This document shows, piece by piece, positions 43,998 through 51,717 of a stretch of DNA of 63,444 nucleotides; positions within the stretch are counted from its first letter, which is position 1, and every line of letters starts with the position of its first letter. The stretch covers positions 1 through 63,444 of IMG/VR virus record IMGVR_UViG_3300044846_000637, one strand, 5' to 3'. A model generated the notes under the pieces. It had not been told where the DNA came from. It did not search any database and saw nothing but the letters and a program-made list of their open reading frames with translations. The position numbers were made by a program, and so were the translations under genes. Source of the DNA: a virus.

Positions 43998-43998
43998 T

Positions 43999-44391
43999 TT
44001 AAGCTCCTATCTGAATGGTGACTGTACCAACTTGCACACCCAATGCCAAGTAATTTGGCGTCAGTAAATTGTCAAAACTTCTGGAACCACCAACCGGGTT
44101 CCACCCCCACTGGATGTCTCGCGACCCGCCAGACAGGTTTCCTGCTGAGTTTACGCCAGATGTGACGTACGTTGTATCTCTGCGGGGGTTGCGCAAGGCC
44201 TGTGGATCATCTACAGGAAACGTGCCAAGCATCAACTGCGGCTGATCTGGGTCCCAGCATTCCGGGCACACCAGCAGCTCGTACTTGCGCTGCTTGATGA
44301 TCTCGGTGCGCAACTTCTTGAGTTGATATTGCTGGCCGCAGCGATCACACTCCGCAATCGCTTTCTTGCCGGATGCGAACCGATTACCCAT
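43999..44391 (-). CDS. Zinc-finger virion-region protein, 130 aa
   Basis: N-terminus has two Cys pairs, CDRC (15-18) and CPEC (about 42-45), in the conserved context CDRCGQQYQLKKL and VCPECWDPDQPQL. The C-terminal half is beta-rich and Gly-rich. This is a known conserved phage family of unknown function in head-tail gene clusters. Confidence 0.78.
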   Translation of the reverse strand: MGNRFASGKKAIAECDRCGQQYQLKKLRTEIIKQRKYELLVCPECWDPDQPQLMLGTFPVDDPQALRNPRRDTTYVTSGVNSAGNLSGGSRDIQWGWNPVGGSRSFDNLLTPNYLALGVQVGTVTIQIGA

Positions 44392-45326
44392 CAGTAACCC
44401 CCGCCGCTTCCGATAAACATCTGACGAGGCACGAACCGCACGGCAGCTTTCTCGCGATCCTCTCCAGCGGCAATCTCAAAAGTTTCGTCGTACATCTGCT
44501 TGAGCATCTGAATGCGCGGCATCAGCTCAGGGACTTTGACTGCAATGTGGTACGCCAACCCAGACACCAAGGCCGGGAGAAAGCGGAAGTTCATGTCGGC
44601 AGTCTCGGCACCAGCGCCAGCATCTTGCACTCGGCGCAGTCTCCAATACACAAACTGGTATGGGGTGGAGTTGTCGGGCGTAGGCCAGACGGTTACCGCA
44701 GGTAACTGAGGGACATAAACCGCAGTGCCTGTGATGTGCGAGGCGGCTGTTGTGTTGTTCTGTCCACGGAACACCCCGCCCAGAACATTTCCGGTGATGT
44801 ATGTGTAGTAGATGTCTTCCGAATCAAGGCGGAGGAAGCCCGATCCCGCCAGTCCAACCACCGTGCTGAGCGTGAGCGTAGTGTCTGTGGAGTTGATGGC
44901 TCCATCAAGGGTTGCCGATGTTGGATTCACTTCACCAGACAGCCGCTGAATCCAGACTTGGATTGGTCGAGCTTGCTGAAGTTTGTTCGGGATGGTCGCG
45001 TAAGTAGAAACACTGATCCGGCTGATGGTTAGGTCAGCTTGAGTTGATGCGGTGTTTTGGCCCGTGCGAATAACTTGCTCAAGCAAGTCAATCGTATCTG
45101 TTGGCAAGGCGTATGTAGACAAGCCCGGGGTCAGGTTAATGAACCCCTGCTCCATTGTCCACATGTTGATGCCCTTGCTCTGCCACTCAATGGTCATCAG
45201 GTTCATCGAGCGACGCGCTGTACGCAAGTCATAACCCGAACGCATTTCCCGGCCCGCACGCTCCCATGCTTCCTCGGCAATTTCCGTGAAGTCCATATTG
45301 AAGAGTGTGGAGCCGGTAGTGGTCAT
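44391..45326 (-). CDS. Tail/adaptor structural protein, 311 aa
   Basis: The N-terminus (IAEEAWERAGREMRSGYDLR, SMNLMTIEWQSKG) is like tail tubular A/adaptor proteins of podoviruses; the middle has an inserted beta domain (TSATLDGAINSTDTTLTLST); the C-terminus is helical (RIQMLKQMYDETFEIAAGED). It should form part of the short tail next to the SU10-type adaptor. Confidence 0.75.
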   Translation of the reverse strand: MTTTGSTLFNMDFTEIAEEAWERAGREMRSGYDLRTARRSMNLMTIEWQSKGINMWTMEQGFINLTPGLSTYALPTDTIDLLEQVIRTGQNTASTQADLTISRISVSTYATIPNKLQQARPIQVWIQRLSGEVNPTSATLDGAINSTDTTLTLSTVVGLAGSGFLRLDSEDIYYTYITGNVLGGVFRGQNNTTAASHITGTAVYVPQLPAVTVWPTPDNSTPYQFVYWRLRRVQDAGAGAETADMNFRFLPALVSGLAYHIAVKVPELMPRIQMLKQMYDETFEIAAGEDREKAAVRFVPRQMFIGSGGGY

Positions 45327-45329
45327 GGT

Positions 45330-45563
45330 TTACTTCTTTGCTGTCTTGGCGGATTCAATGAAATCCTGCGCTGTTGGTGCGCCCTTTTGGCCCGGCTTGC
45401 GCATCTTTTCACCACGCGCACGCTTGGCGTTGATGTTAGCGTACAACCCCACCTTTCCGCCAGCGGCGTACTGGGTGAAGTCGGTGTCATCCCGGCGTGC
45501 TTTTTTCACGCCTTTGGGCATCTTAGAGGGGAGGATGTCTCCCATACCGCGACTAGCTCTCAT
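45330..45563 (-). CDS. Conserved small basic phage protein, 77 aa
   Basis: MRASRGMGDILPSKMPKG, YAAGGKVGLYANINAKRARG and EKMRKPGQKGAPTAQDF are signatures of a short protein common in phage late operons. Basic and likely unfolded; role unknown. Confidence 0.75.
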   Translation of the reverse strand: MRASRGMGDILPSKMPKGVKKARRDDTDFTQYAAGGKVGLYANINAKRARGEKMRKPGQKGAPTAQDFIESAKTAKK

Positions 45564-45565
45564 GG

Positions 45566-46162
45566 TTACACCATCTTTCCGCGAGTTTTACCCTTGGAAG
45601 CAATACCATCTGCACGCTTAGAAGCGGAGCCACCAGAAGCCATCTTCTTGACCTTACCGCCGCGCTTCATGCCAATGCCAGAACTATCAGGTTCAATAGT
45701 CTCTTCGCCGCGATCTTTACCGCCCAAAGCAGAGCGGATACGTTCACCAACAGAGCGTGTATCAGTTGTGCTACCAGACCTAGCGCGGTCACGACTCATC
45801 CGTGCGCGTTCGGCCAAAGACATTTTGGTTACGTCAGTGGAAGGCGTAGTAGGGGCTGCGGCGGGGCTTTCTAATCCAAGCTGCGCTTTTGCACTAGACA
45901 CTGCTTCTTTTGACGGCTTTTCCCCCATACCCAACTGCTTTTCAGCAGCGGCTTTGCTCATGGATTTATCTTCACGCCTAGTCAAACCGCGTTCTTTGTT
46001 CAAGAAGTCACGCAAGCTCATGCCAGAGTCTTCCAACTCTTTTTTGCTGACCACGCGTTGCTTTGAATTTGCTGTTACCGCAGGTTTACGCATGTCCGCG
46101 TCTTCCACAAATTTCATGGCGCGAGCGCGTGTGTCGTCATCGATGTTTGGATTGCGTGCCAT
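45566..46162 (-). CDS. Basic late protein with C-terminal KGKTRG tag, 198 aa
   Basis: Charged, mostly helical or unfolded; ends in SKRADGIASKGKTRGKMV. The same peptide ends the two following-upstream genes and is near the start of the 64-aa protein. A preceding GMKRGGKVKKMASGG segment is also Gly/Lys-rich. Likely a virion component; the tag may be a docking or packaging signal. Confidence 0.7.
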   Translation of the reverse strand: MARNPNIDDDTRARAMKFVEDADMRKPAVTANSKQRVVSKKELEDSGMSLRDFLNKERGLTRREDKSMSKAAAEKQLGMGEKPSKEAVSSAKAQLGLESPAAAPTTPSTDVTKMSLAERARMSRDRARSGSTTDTRSVGERIRSALGGKDRGEETIEPDSSGIGMKRGGKVKKMASGGSASKRADGIASKGKTRGKMV

Positions 46163-46171
46163 CTCAACTCC

Positions 46172-46393
46172 TTAGCAGGTTTTGCCGCCCATAGCCATTT
46201 TGACCATTGTGCCCTTAGTACGACCTTTAGTCACACAGCCGTCAGCGCGAGTAACGCTACCACCTTTGGCTTTCTTAACCGTAGGCGCTGGCGCTGGGGG
46301 CGTCTTGCTGGCTGCGTTGTATGCTTTTTCAGCAGCCTCGGCAGCTTTTTTATCCGCAATCATCTGACGCGCTTCTTTTTCGGCTTGGCTCAT
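46172..46393 (-). CDS. Basic late protein with C-terminal tag, 73 aa
   Basis: The N-terminal helix is Ala/Lys/Glu-rich (SQAEKEARQMIADKKAAEAA); the end is VTRADGCVTKGRTKGTMV followed by KMAMGGKTC, nearly the same as the end of the 154-aa protein (KMARGGKTC). Clearly related tails on otherwise different proteins. Confidence 0.72.
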   Translation of the reverse strand: MSQAEKEARQMIADKKAAEAAEKAYNAASKTPPAPAPTVKKAKGGSVTRADGCVTKGRTKGTMVKMAMGGKTC

Positions 46394-46402
46394 GTCAGCT
46401 CC

Positions 46403-46867
46403 TTAGCAGGTTTTACCACCACGGGCCATCTTGACCATCATGCCTTTGGTTTTGCCTTGGGTGGCAACACCGTCACGGCTTGGAGCGGCAGTACGAACTG
46501 CGCCCATCTTGGTTGTGCCAACCGAGCCGCCCTTCTTCATGCCGTGCGCTTTAGAAGCGGGAGCAGCGGCGTGGGCCTTCAAAGAGGAAGAGATGCCACC
46601 ACCTTTGGCAAAAGGTTTACCCTTTGCTTCGGCCATTTCATGCTTAATCATAGACTTGGGAGCGCCCTTCTTCTTCATGAAGTTCATCTCTTTTGCCGCC
46701 ATCGCTTTAGATTCTTTCATATCGCCACCTTTTGAAAATTTGCGGCCCTTGTCCGCGTTGGAGAACTCTTTGCCCACTGATTGTGGGACACCTGCCTTCT
46801 TCGCAAAGGCTGGGTTATTCGCCACAGCCGCCATGAAGTTGTGTTGCTTTTTACTCGTGCTGGGCAT
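46403..46867 (-). CDS. Basic late protein with C-terminal tag, 154 aa
   Basis: N-terminus (STSKKQHNFMAAVANNPAFA, GKEFSNADKGRKFSKGG) is a conserved phage motif resembling DUF3008-like or prohead-core proteins. The end is SRDGVATQGKTKGMMV then KMARGGKTC. Its start overlaps the 81-aa gene by 17 nt. Possibly a capsid core component. Confidence 0.75.
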   Translation of the reverse strand: MPSTSKKQHNFMAAVANNPAFAKKAGVPQSVGKEFSNADKGRKFSKGGDMKESKAMAAKEMNFMKKKGAPKSMIKHEMAEAKGKPFAKGGGISSSLKAHAAAPASKAHGMKKGGSVGTTKMGAVRTAAPSRDGVATQGKTKGMMVKMARGGKTC

Positions 46868-47096
46868 TGCTGCCTCTCAGGTTGTCAATCTTGCGTTCAA
46901 GTCGGTCAAACCGGTCCATCAACTGCTGCATGTCTGCGCGAAACTCAGAACGGGTAATGTGGTCACGAGCCACTTCCTCGCGGGTCTTGTTCAGCAAAAT
47001 GCTGAGCCGATCCAGCTCATCAAACTTGCCTTTAAGCAAGAAACCCATGACCCCCACGATAGCACTCAGGGCCGCGTTCCAAAGCATCATTTCCAT
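46851..47096 (-). CDS. Membrane-anchored coiled-coil protein, 81 aa
   Basis: One N-terminal hydrophobic helix (LWNAALSAIVGVMGFLLKG) followed by a coiled coil with heptads (FRADMQQLMDRFDRLERKID). Such small proteins are common in phage late operons and may help lysis or assembly at the membrane. No firm function. Confidence 0.72.
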   Translation of the reverse strand: MEMMLWNAALSAIVGVMGFLLKGKFDELDRLSILLNKTREEVARDHITRSEFRADMQQLMDRFDRLERKIDNLRGSNAQHE

Positions 47097-47097
47097 G

Positions 47098-47355
47098 TCA
47101 GCACTTCCACCGCGCCAGTGACGCGGCTTTACGAGTGGGCTTGCCCTTCTCGTCTTTCATTGGACCGGGCATACCTGACATGCGTGCGCAGAAAGAATCC
47201 TTGCGCTTGCCACCCTGCGGTTGCGGGGCTTTTAGGTTGCTTCCGGTTTTTGCATTGTAGGCTTTTCGACCCGCAGCAGTCATTCCAGCACCTTCTTTTG
47301 TGCTGAGATAGTTGCGACCTTTGCCTTTGGTGGTTTTTGCAATTTGGTTTGCCAT
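47098..47355 (-). CDS. DUF6321 family protein, 85 aa
   Basis: EGAGMTAAGRKAYNAKTGSN, LKAPQPQGGKRKDSFCARMS and GMPGPMKDEKGKPTRKA are the family signatures. Basic, likely capsid-associated, function unknown. Its N-terminal motif is repeated at the start of the HNH gene next door, see that entry. Confidence 0.82.
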   Translation of the reverse strand: MANQIAKTTKGKGRNYLSTKEGAGMTAAGRKAYNAKTGSNLKAPQPQGGKRKDSFCARMSGMPGPMKDEKGKPTRKAASLARWKC

Positions 47356-47924
47356 TAAATCACCTCAAACCGGTTGTGTTTTGAAATATTCTCTTTGCCT
47401 CGCAACACCCGCATATTGCTAGGTACGTGCAAACCAGACACCAAATCGCCTTGAAGCGGTATTACGTGGTCAACGTGCCAAGGCTCTTGATTTTCACGGG
47501 TTAGCATTGCAGCAACGGAGTGCAGGCACCTGATTTTTAGCTTGTCAAAATCAGTAAGCCACGCAGGGGTTCGTTGCAACTTTATGGCTCTGCGGTTGGC
47601 GGAATTTGCGGAAGAAACTTCAGGTCGCAACTTTTGGCGATTCAACTGCCGTTTTTTAGCCTGCTCGTGGTTTGCGTAGTAGTACTCAAGTGCTTGGGCG
47701 CGTCTTTTTTCTGCGTTGCGCTGGTACTCCGCTGAATGGTCCCGCTGCATATCCGAAGTTTTACGCTTGTGGTCCCGGCTGCAAAACCTTGCGTTTGACT
47801 TTTTATGGTCAATGTCCACACCACACAATTCGCAAGCTCTGCCTTTGGCTGTCAACCCGGCTCCCTTGGAGGCAGGCAACTTCTCGCCACGACCGATTGC
47901 AAGGGATGGGGTCTTCTTAGCCAT
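47355..47924 (-). CDS. HNH endonuclease fused to a DUF6321-like N-terminus
   Basis: 189 aa. Residues 11-29 (GRGEKLPASKGAGLTAKGR) match the N-terminal motif of DUF6321 proteins; directly after this the frame switches to CELC, FCSRDHKRK zinc-knuckle residues and an HNH core WHVDHVIPLQGD then GLHVPSNMRVLRGKENISKH. This looks like a mobile HNH gene inserted into, or fused with, a copy of the adjacent DUF6321 gene. HNH enzymes nick or cut DNA and promote their own spread, or aid packaging. Overlaps its neighbours on both sides. Confidence 0.82.
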   Translation of the reverse strand: MAKKTPSLAIGRGEKLPASKGAGLTAKGRACELCGVDIDHKKSNARFCSRDHKRKTSDMQRDHSAEYQRNAEKRRAQALEYYYANHEQAKKRQLNRQKLRPEVSSANSANRRAIKLQRTPAWLTDFDKLKIRCLHSVAAMLTRENQEPWHVDHVIPLQGDLVSGLHVPSNMRVLRGKENISKHNRFEVI

Positions 47925-48666
47925 TGACGACTTTCAGTTTTGGAGTGCAGTGCTGCTCGATCAGCGGCATCAGCACGGCCTCTTTGAAGCTGCGGTGGTA
48001 TTCCTGCGAGCCAACGTGCGGCAGGGTGATCTCTGGGTCAACAAAGACCGTGAACCCATCTCTGCGTGCGCGCTTGCAGAACGTGTAGTCCTCGCCAACA
48101 TACTGCCCATTGGTCAACTCAAAGTCAAACAGGGCGCTTTCGTTGCGGTTGTACACGTCGTTGAAGTACGTCCACTCGGGATGACTTGCAACCATCTTTT
48201 CCAACACATGGCGCTGGATCATCATGAAGCCTGTAGCCACGTTCTCAACCCGCAGCATGCCGTACTGGTCGAACTCAAGCGTGTTGGCTTCGTCGATGTA
48301 AATGTCCAAGAAGAACTTGCGATCCTCTGCACGGCGAGTGTACATCCCGGCTGTGATGTCCTTGCCAGTGCTCAGCGCCAACAGGCGAAGCACGGACTCT
48401 GCGTCCACCACGATGTCGGCATCGATGAACAACATGTCCGTGCAGTCCGACTCCAAGAAGTTGGCGACCAGAATGTTTCTGGCCTTGGTGATCAGAGAGC
48501 AGCCCGACAGATGCGACAGTTGTACTTGAACGCCAAACTGCGAAGCCTTGACCACCAAATCGGCCAAGGCAAACGAAGTCTTGATGTTCAACTTGCCGTC
48601 GTAAGCAGGGATCGCAATCATCAGTTTGCGACCTGCAACATCCATGGGGCGTGTCTCTTCAGCCAT
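47917..48666 (-). CDS. Glycosyltransferase, GT-A fold
   Basis: 249 aa. IAIPAYDGKLNIKTSFALAD starts the nucleotide-sugar domain, LITKARNILVANFLES is the conserved ARN block, and LFIDADIVVD carries the DxD metal site (D82, D84). VATGFMMIQRHVLEKM and YVGEDYTFCKRARRDGF (acidic catalytic region) complete the fold. It transfers a sugar from a nucleotide donor; the target may be a virion protein, since the gene sits between capsid and decoration genes, or phage DNA or host surface. Overlaps both neighbouring genes by 8 nt. Confidence 0.85.
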   Translation of the reverse strand: MAEETRPMDVAGRKLMIAIPAYDGKLNIKTSFALADLVVKASQFGVQVQLSHLSGCSLITKARNILVANFLESDCTDMLFIDADIVVDAESVLRLLALSTGKDITAGMYTRRAEDRKFFLDIYIDEANTLEFDQYGMLRVENVATGFMMIQRHVLEKMVASHPEWTYFNDVYNRNESALFDFELTNGQYVGEDYTFCKRARRDGFTVFVDPEITLPHVGSQEYHRSFKEAVLMPLIEQHCTPKLKVVNG

Positions 48667-49132
48667 AAAAAATTGTGCAGTGAATGTTTGCGCCCAAGAA
48701 CACGCGAATTCCTTCTTGAGCCAAAATGCCCTGACCGGGAATTACCATAGTGTAGGCTGTAGCGTTTGAGGCGTCAGCTTGAAGCAACATCTTGTTGTAC
48801 ACAGTCACGCTACCGCTTGCTGCACCGCTATCTGCCACAGTTACCGTAAAGACGTTGGCGTTTGTCACAGTCACTTGGTAGGGGTTGTCAGTCAAATCCC
48901 AGTCTAAGTACGCCCACTGGCCGGTAGACAAGCCGTGGTTTGCTGCGGTTACTGTTGCAATGGTTGTAGTACGTGCGTACGTACCGGCAATCGAGGTGTT
49001 TTCAACAAAAGCCGAATAACCTGTTGCGCCAGAAAACGGAAAAATAGTCGCGCCCTTTAAGCGAGTACGAGCTGAAATCATCAACCCCGAAACTGACGCG
49101 TGTTGCGATTTAACGTCCGATTGCATCGACAT
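48659..49132 (-). CDS. Virion structural protein, 157 aa
   Basis: ATG 49132 is preceded by AAGGAG at good distance; TTG 49138 is less likely. Beta-rich, with TTTIATVTAANHGLSTGQWA, the HGLSTG pattern also seen in the duplicated domain of the 731-aa protein. Likely a head decoration or tail component. Confidence 0.72.
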   Translation of the reverse strand: MSMQSDVKSQHASVSGLMISARTRLKGATIFPFSGATGYSAFVENTSIAGTYARTTTIATVTAANHGLSTGQWAYLDWDLTDNPYQVTVTNANVFTVTVADSGAASGSVTVYNKMLLQADASNATAYTMVIPGQGILAQEGIRVFLGANIHCTIFYG

Positions 49133-49148
49133 AATCAATCTCCTTTAA

Positions 49149-49170
49149 AGAAGGGGCCGAAGCCCCTTGA
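49149..49170 (-). terminator. UUCG hairpin terminator inside the late operon
   Basis: On the minus strand AAGGGGC-TTCG-GCCCCTT is followed by CTTTAAAGG. The stem is perfect (49151-49157 with 49162-49168). It lies between the 133-aa gene and the 157-aa gene and probably reduces read-through, lowering later genes against capsid genes. Confidence 0.7.
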
Positions 49171-49175
49171 GTTGA

Positions 49176-49577
49176 TTAAGCTGCAACAGCGCCGTTCAGT
49201 GCAACGATGGCCCAGCCAGCAGCGGTGTAAATCAAAGTGGCGGACTCGCCCACCCCAGTGAATGTGATGGTGGTGAAGCCAATCTTAGTTGTGGGTGTCA
49301 AAACAGCAGAGCCGCCATCCACAACGTGAGTGATGATTTTCAACTCGCCAGCCGAGCCGTTAGCCAAGGTCAGGGCTTGTGCAGCGCCTGTGGTGGTCAG
49401 GGCGGTGAATGCGCTGGTGACGTTGACTGCGCCAGCGCCAGACAGGGACTGAGTAGCCAGCACCACGTCAGAGCCGAACGAAGCGTTGACGGTGACTGCG
49501 CCAGTGGTGGCGCTAACGGAAACAGATTGGAAGCCGTTCTCGGAGCGAACTGGGCCGTTGAAGGTGGTATTAGCCAT
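49176..49577 (-). CDS. Capsid decoration-like protein, 133 aa
   Basis: A small Ala/Thr/Val-rich beta protein (FQSVSVSATTGAVTVNASFG, LIYTAAGWAIVALNG). It lies alone between two terminator hairpins, right after the major capsid gene, which fits a highly made decoration or spike protein. No named family. Confidence 0.7.
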   Translation of the reverse strand: MANTTFNGPVRSENGFQSVSVSATTGAVTVNASFGSDVVLATQSLSGAGAVNVTSAFTALTTTGAAQALTLANGSAGELKIITHVVDGGSAVLTPTTKIGFTTITFTGVGESATLIYTAAGWAIVALNGAVAA

Positions 49578-49675
49578 GATGATTCCTTACATGCAAGTGG
49601 GGCGTATCTGTCTGCATGTCGTCGGCCCGGAGCCGTCAGATACACCGGAAAGTCCGGGTTTAAACAAATATACAC

Positions 49676-49705
49676 CAAAAGAAAAGGGCCCACAAGGGGC
49701 CCTTT
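49676..49705 (-). terminator. Rho-independent terminator after the major capsid gene
   Basis: AAAGGGCCC (49683-49691) and GGGCCCTTT (49697-49705) form a 9-bp stem with a 5-nt loop. Read on the minus strand it is followed by TTCTTTT. It lies 17 nt after the capsid gene stop. Confidence 0.85.
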
Positions 49706-49721
49706 CATAAATCCCGAAGGA

Positions 49722-50630
49722 TTAAGCGCCGGGAGAACCGTACACGCCCAGAGGGTCAGACACGCCGAACGAATAACGCTCGCGGGCCTTGTAACGGACG
49801 TTACCGGTGTCGAAATCACCATCCATGGAATTCGCCAAAGGCGAACGGATGAAGTGCTTCAGACCGTTAGGCACATCAGTCAACAAGAACCAAGCGTTGG
49901 TGTCGGTCAAGAAGTTGTTGATCGTGTAACCACCGGGGATGGAACCGTTGTTCTTGATGGCGTTGATATCGTTGTCAGCAGTGCCAACGCGGAGTTCAGT
50001 TTCCAGCAAGCGAGTTGCAACGAATTGCAGTGCAGGTGGAACCACCAGCTTCTTGGGCTTAGCTGCGATCAGCAGGCCGCGTTCGTCTGTCCAAGCAGCG
50101 ATCTGAATGACGGCGTTTTCCAACGAAGTCTCGTTCAGGTCGGCAGGAGTAGCCGGACGGTTGCTGTTGACGCCACCAGAGATCAAGGGGTGTGCAGTCG
50201 AGAACAAGGTAACGCCGTCGCCGTAAGTTACGCCAGCGGTAAAACCAGTATTCAAGATAGCAGCAGCCTTAACCTGCTTGGTGTAAGCCATACCACGGGC
50301 CAGAGCCTTGGTGTAGCGGCTGGACAACGAGTCATACAAGTTGTCTTCCACAGCTTCTTCAGTGATGGAGAAGCCCAAAGCGATGGTTTCGTGGGTGTAA
50401 CGAGCAGTGAAGGCTTCCTGAGCGTTGTCATAAGCGATGGCGGAGCCTTCGTTCTTGACGGGAGCTGCGGAGAAGCCAGACAACTTAACTTCCTCTTCAA
50501 AGCTACGCTCTGAAGTCTCGGTCTCGTAGATTTCCTTGTGCTGTTCGCCGTACTTAGCGTACTCCAAACCGAACAAAGCGTTCAAGCCGGGGAGCAATTC
50601 TTTCAGCAGTTGTGCGCGTGAAATAGCCAT
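49722..50630 (-). CDS. Major capsid protein
   Basis: 302 aa, HK97-fold, similar in pattern to Mu gpT-like major head proteins: AISRAQLLKELLPGLNALFG, HETIALGFSITEEAVEDNLY, LFSTAHPLISGGVNSNRPAT and PKKLVVPPALQFVATRLLET. No N-terminal delta domain is seen, in line with a separate scaffold gene at 51714. A strong terminator follows. Confidence 0.9.
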   Translation of the reverse strand: MAISRAQLLKELLPGLNALFGLEYAKYGEQHKEIYETETSERSFEEEVKLSGFSAAPVKNEGSAIAYDNAQEAFTARYTHETIALGFSITEEAVEDNLYDSLSSRYTKALARGMAYTKQVKAAAILNTGFTAGVTYGDGVTLFSTAHPLISGGVNSNRPATPADLNETSLENAVIQIAAWTDERGLLIAAKPKKLVVPPALQFVATRLLETELRVGTADNDINAIKNNGSIPGGYTINNFLTDTNAWFLLTDVPNGLKHFIRSPLANSMDGDFDTGNVRYKARERYSFGVSDPLGVYGSPGA

Positions 50631-50640
50631 GATTTACTCC

Positions 50641-51237
50641 TTAGACACCAGTGGTGTTGTTGTACTGGTGCGTGTTGATTTTTACCAACAGCTCGGCGTA
50701 TGTGTCAGCTCCAGTAGCTGTCTCAGGCACAACGTCGATCACACGGATTGGAATGGTGGCAGTAGTGCCAGCGCCGGTCAAAGTGACGGCGAAAGCAGAA
50801 TTACCGGTGGTGGTGTTACCAGCGTTCAGGACGAGCGCGAGGTTAGAACCAACAACAGTACGGCCAGCGGTGCCCATGGTAGTGCCAGAGGTCACAACAG
50901 CGACCTTAAACAAAGCCATCGGGTCATCAACAACGTAGGCCAGCGCCAGATTGGTAGACGTAGATGCCAGAGCGGGGATGAACTGACCTTGAACGGTTTG
51001 GCCGCTCGAGTTCACGTACTGACCGCCCAAGCACACGCCAACAATGTTGCCAGAGTCAGTTGTGGTTGATTTAACGAGATAACCATCGCTGTTGATTACA
51101 ACGGTATCGCCATCGAAAATGGCGGTGCCGAAGCCAGCAGCTACGGGAATCTGACGGATTGCACCTGCGTACGGCATGCCATCAATACGATTGATTGGTT
51201 GCAGACCGTAGGGTGCCGAAACGGTGGGGTAAGCCAT
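50641..51237 (-). CDS. Head decoration or stabilising protein, 198 aa
   Basis: APYGLQPINRIDGMPYAGAI and DTVVINSDGYLVKSTTT are signatures of a conserved beta-rich protein encoded just before the major capsid gene in many phages. Probably binds the capsid surface. 10 nt upstream of the capsid gene. Confidence 0.75.
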   Translation of the reverse strand: MAYPTVSAPYGLQPINRIDGMPYAGAIRQIPVAAGFGTAIFDGDTVVINSDGYLVKSTTTDSGNIVGVCLGGQYVNSSGQTVQGQFIPALASTSTNLALAYVVDDPMALFKVAVVTSGTTMGTAGRTVVGSNLALVLNAGNTTTGNSAFAVTLTGAGTTATIPIRVIDVVPETATGADTYAELLVKINTHQYNNTTGV

Positions 51238-51255
51238 GTTTGGACTCCAAAAAAG

Positions 51256-51717
51256 TTAAGTGCCTTTACCGAAAGTAACCTTCGTGCTCCGCTCTTTGAA
51301 AAGCGGCATAAGAGGGTTATTCTCACGCATAAAAGTGTTGTCCACTGATTCCATCTGCGACTCAGCCTGTTGGTTGTAGTACGCATTACGTTGCTCAGTA
51401 AACTCCACAGGTGTTTTGCAAAGCAGCAGGCCACCGACTTCGATGCTGTCTGGAAAGCGGTTTTGTGTGCTACCAAACAAACGTACTTCGGGGTGATCCG
51501 ATGCCTTTACGGGCTCCCAGCCCTCTGTCATTTTTGAGGCGTAATTCGTGGCGTCGTCTTTTCCTTGGACTGCAATACGAATCCAGCGAAACGCATAACC
51601 GGGTTCAGGCTTCGGATTGGGCAGAAGCTGTGGTGGCATCCATTTTGCTGGACGCTTGGTTAATTCGCGGGTATCAAGATCGCGGTCAACGCGGGTTTTA
51701 ACTTCACTCATTTTCAT
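51256..51717 (-). CDS. Conserved head-region protein, 153 aa
   Basis: KRPAKWMPPQLLPNPKPEPG then YAFRWIRIAVQGKDDATNYA: a conserved phage protein of unknown role found between scaffold and capsid genes. Overlaps the scaffold stop by 4 nt. Possibly a minor head protein. Confidence 0.75.
   Translation of the reverse strand: MKMSEVKTRVDRDLDTRELTKRPAKWMPPQLLPNPKPEPGYAFRWIRIAVQGKDDATNYASKMTEGWEPVKASDHPEVRLFGSTQNRFPDSIEVGGLLLCKTPVEFTEQRNAYYNQQAESQMESVDNTFMRENNPLMPLFKERSTKVTFGKGT

Noticed and set aside
45057-46175. Plus-strand open frame of 372 codons, and similar ones at 47716 and 49326
   Set aside because: All are shadows of well-supported late genes on the minus strand and have no ribosome sites.
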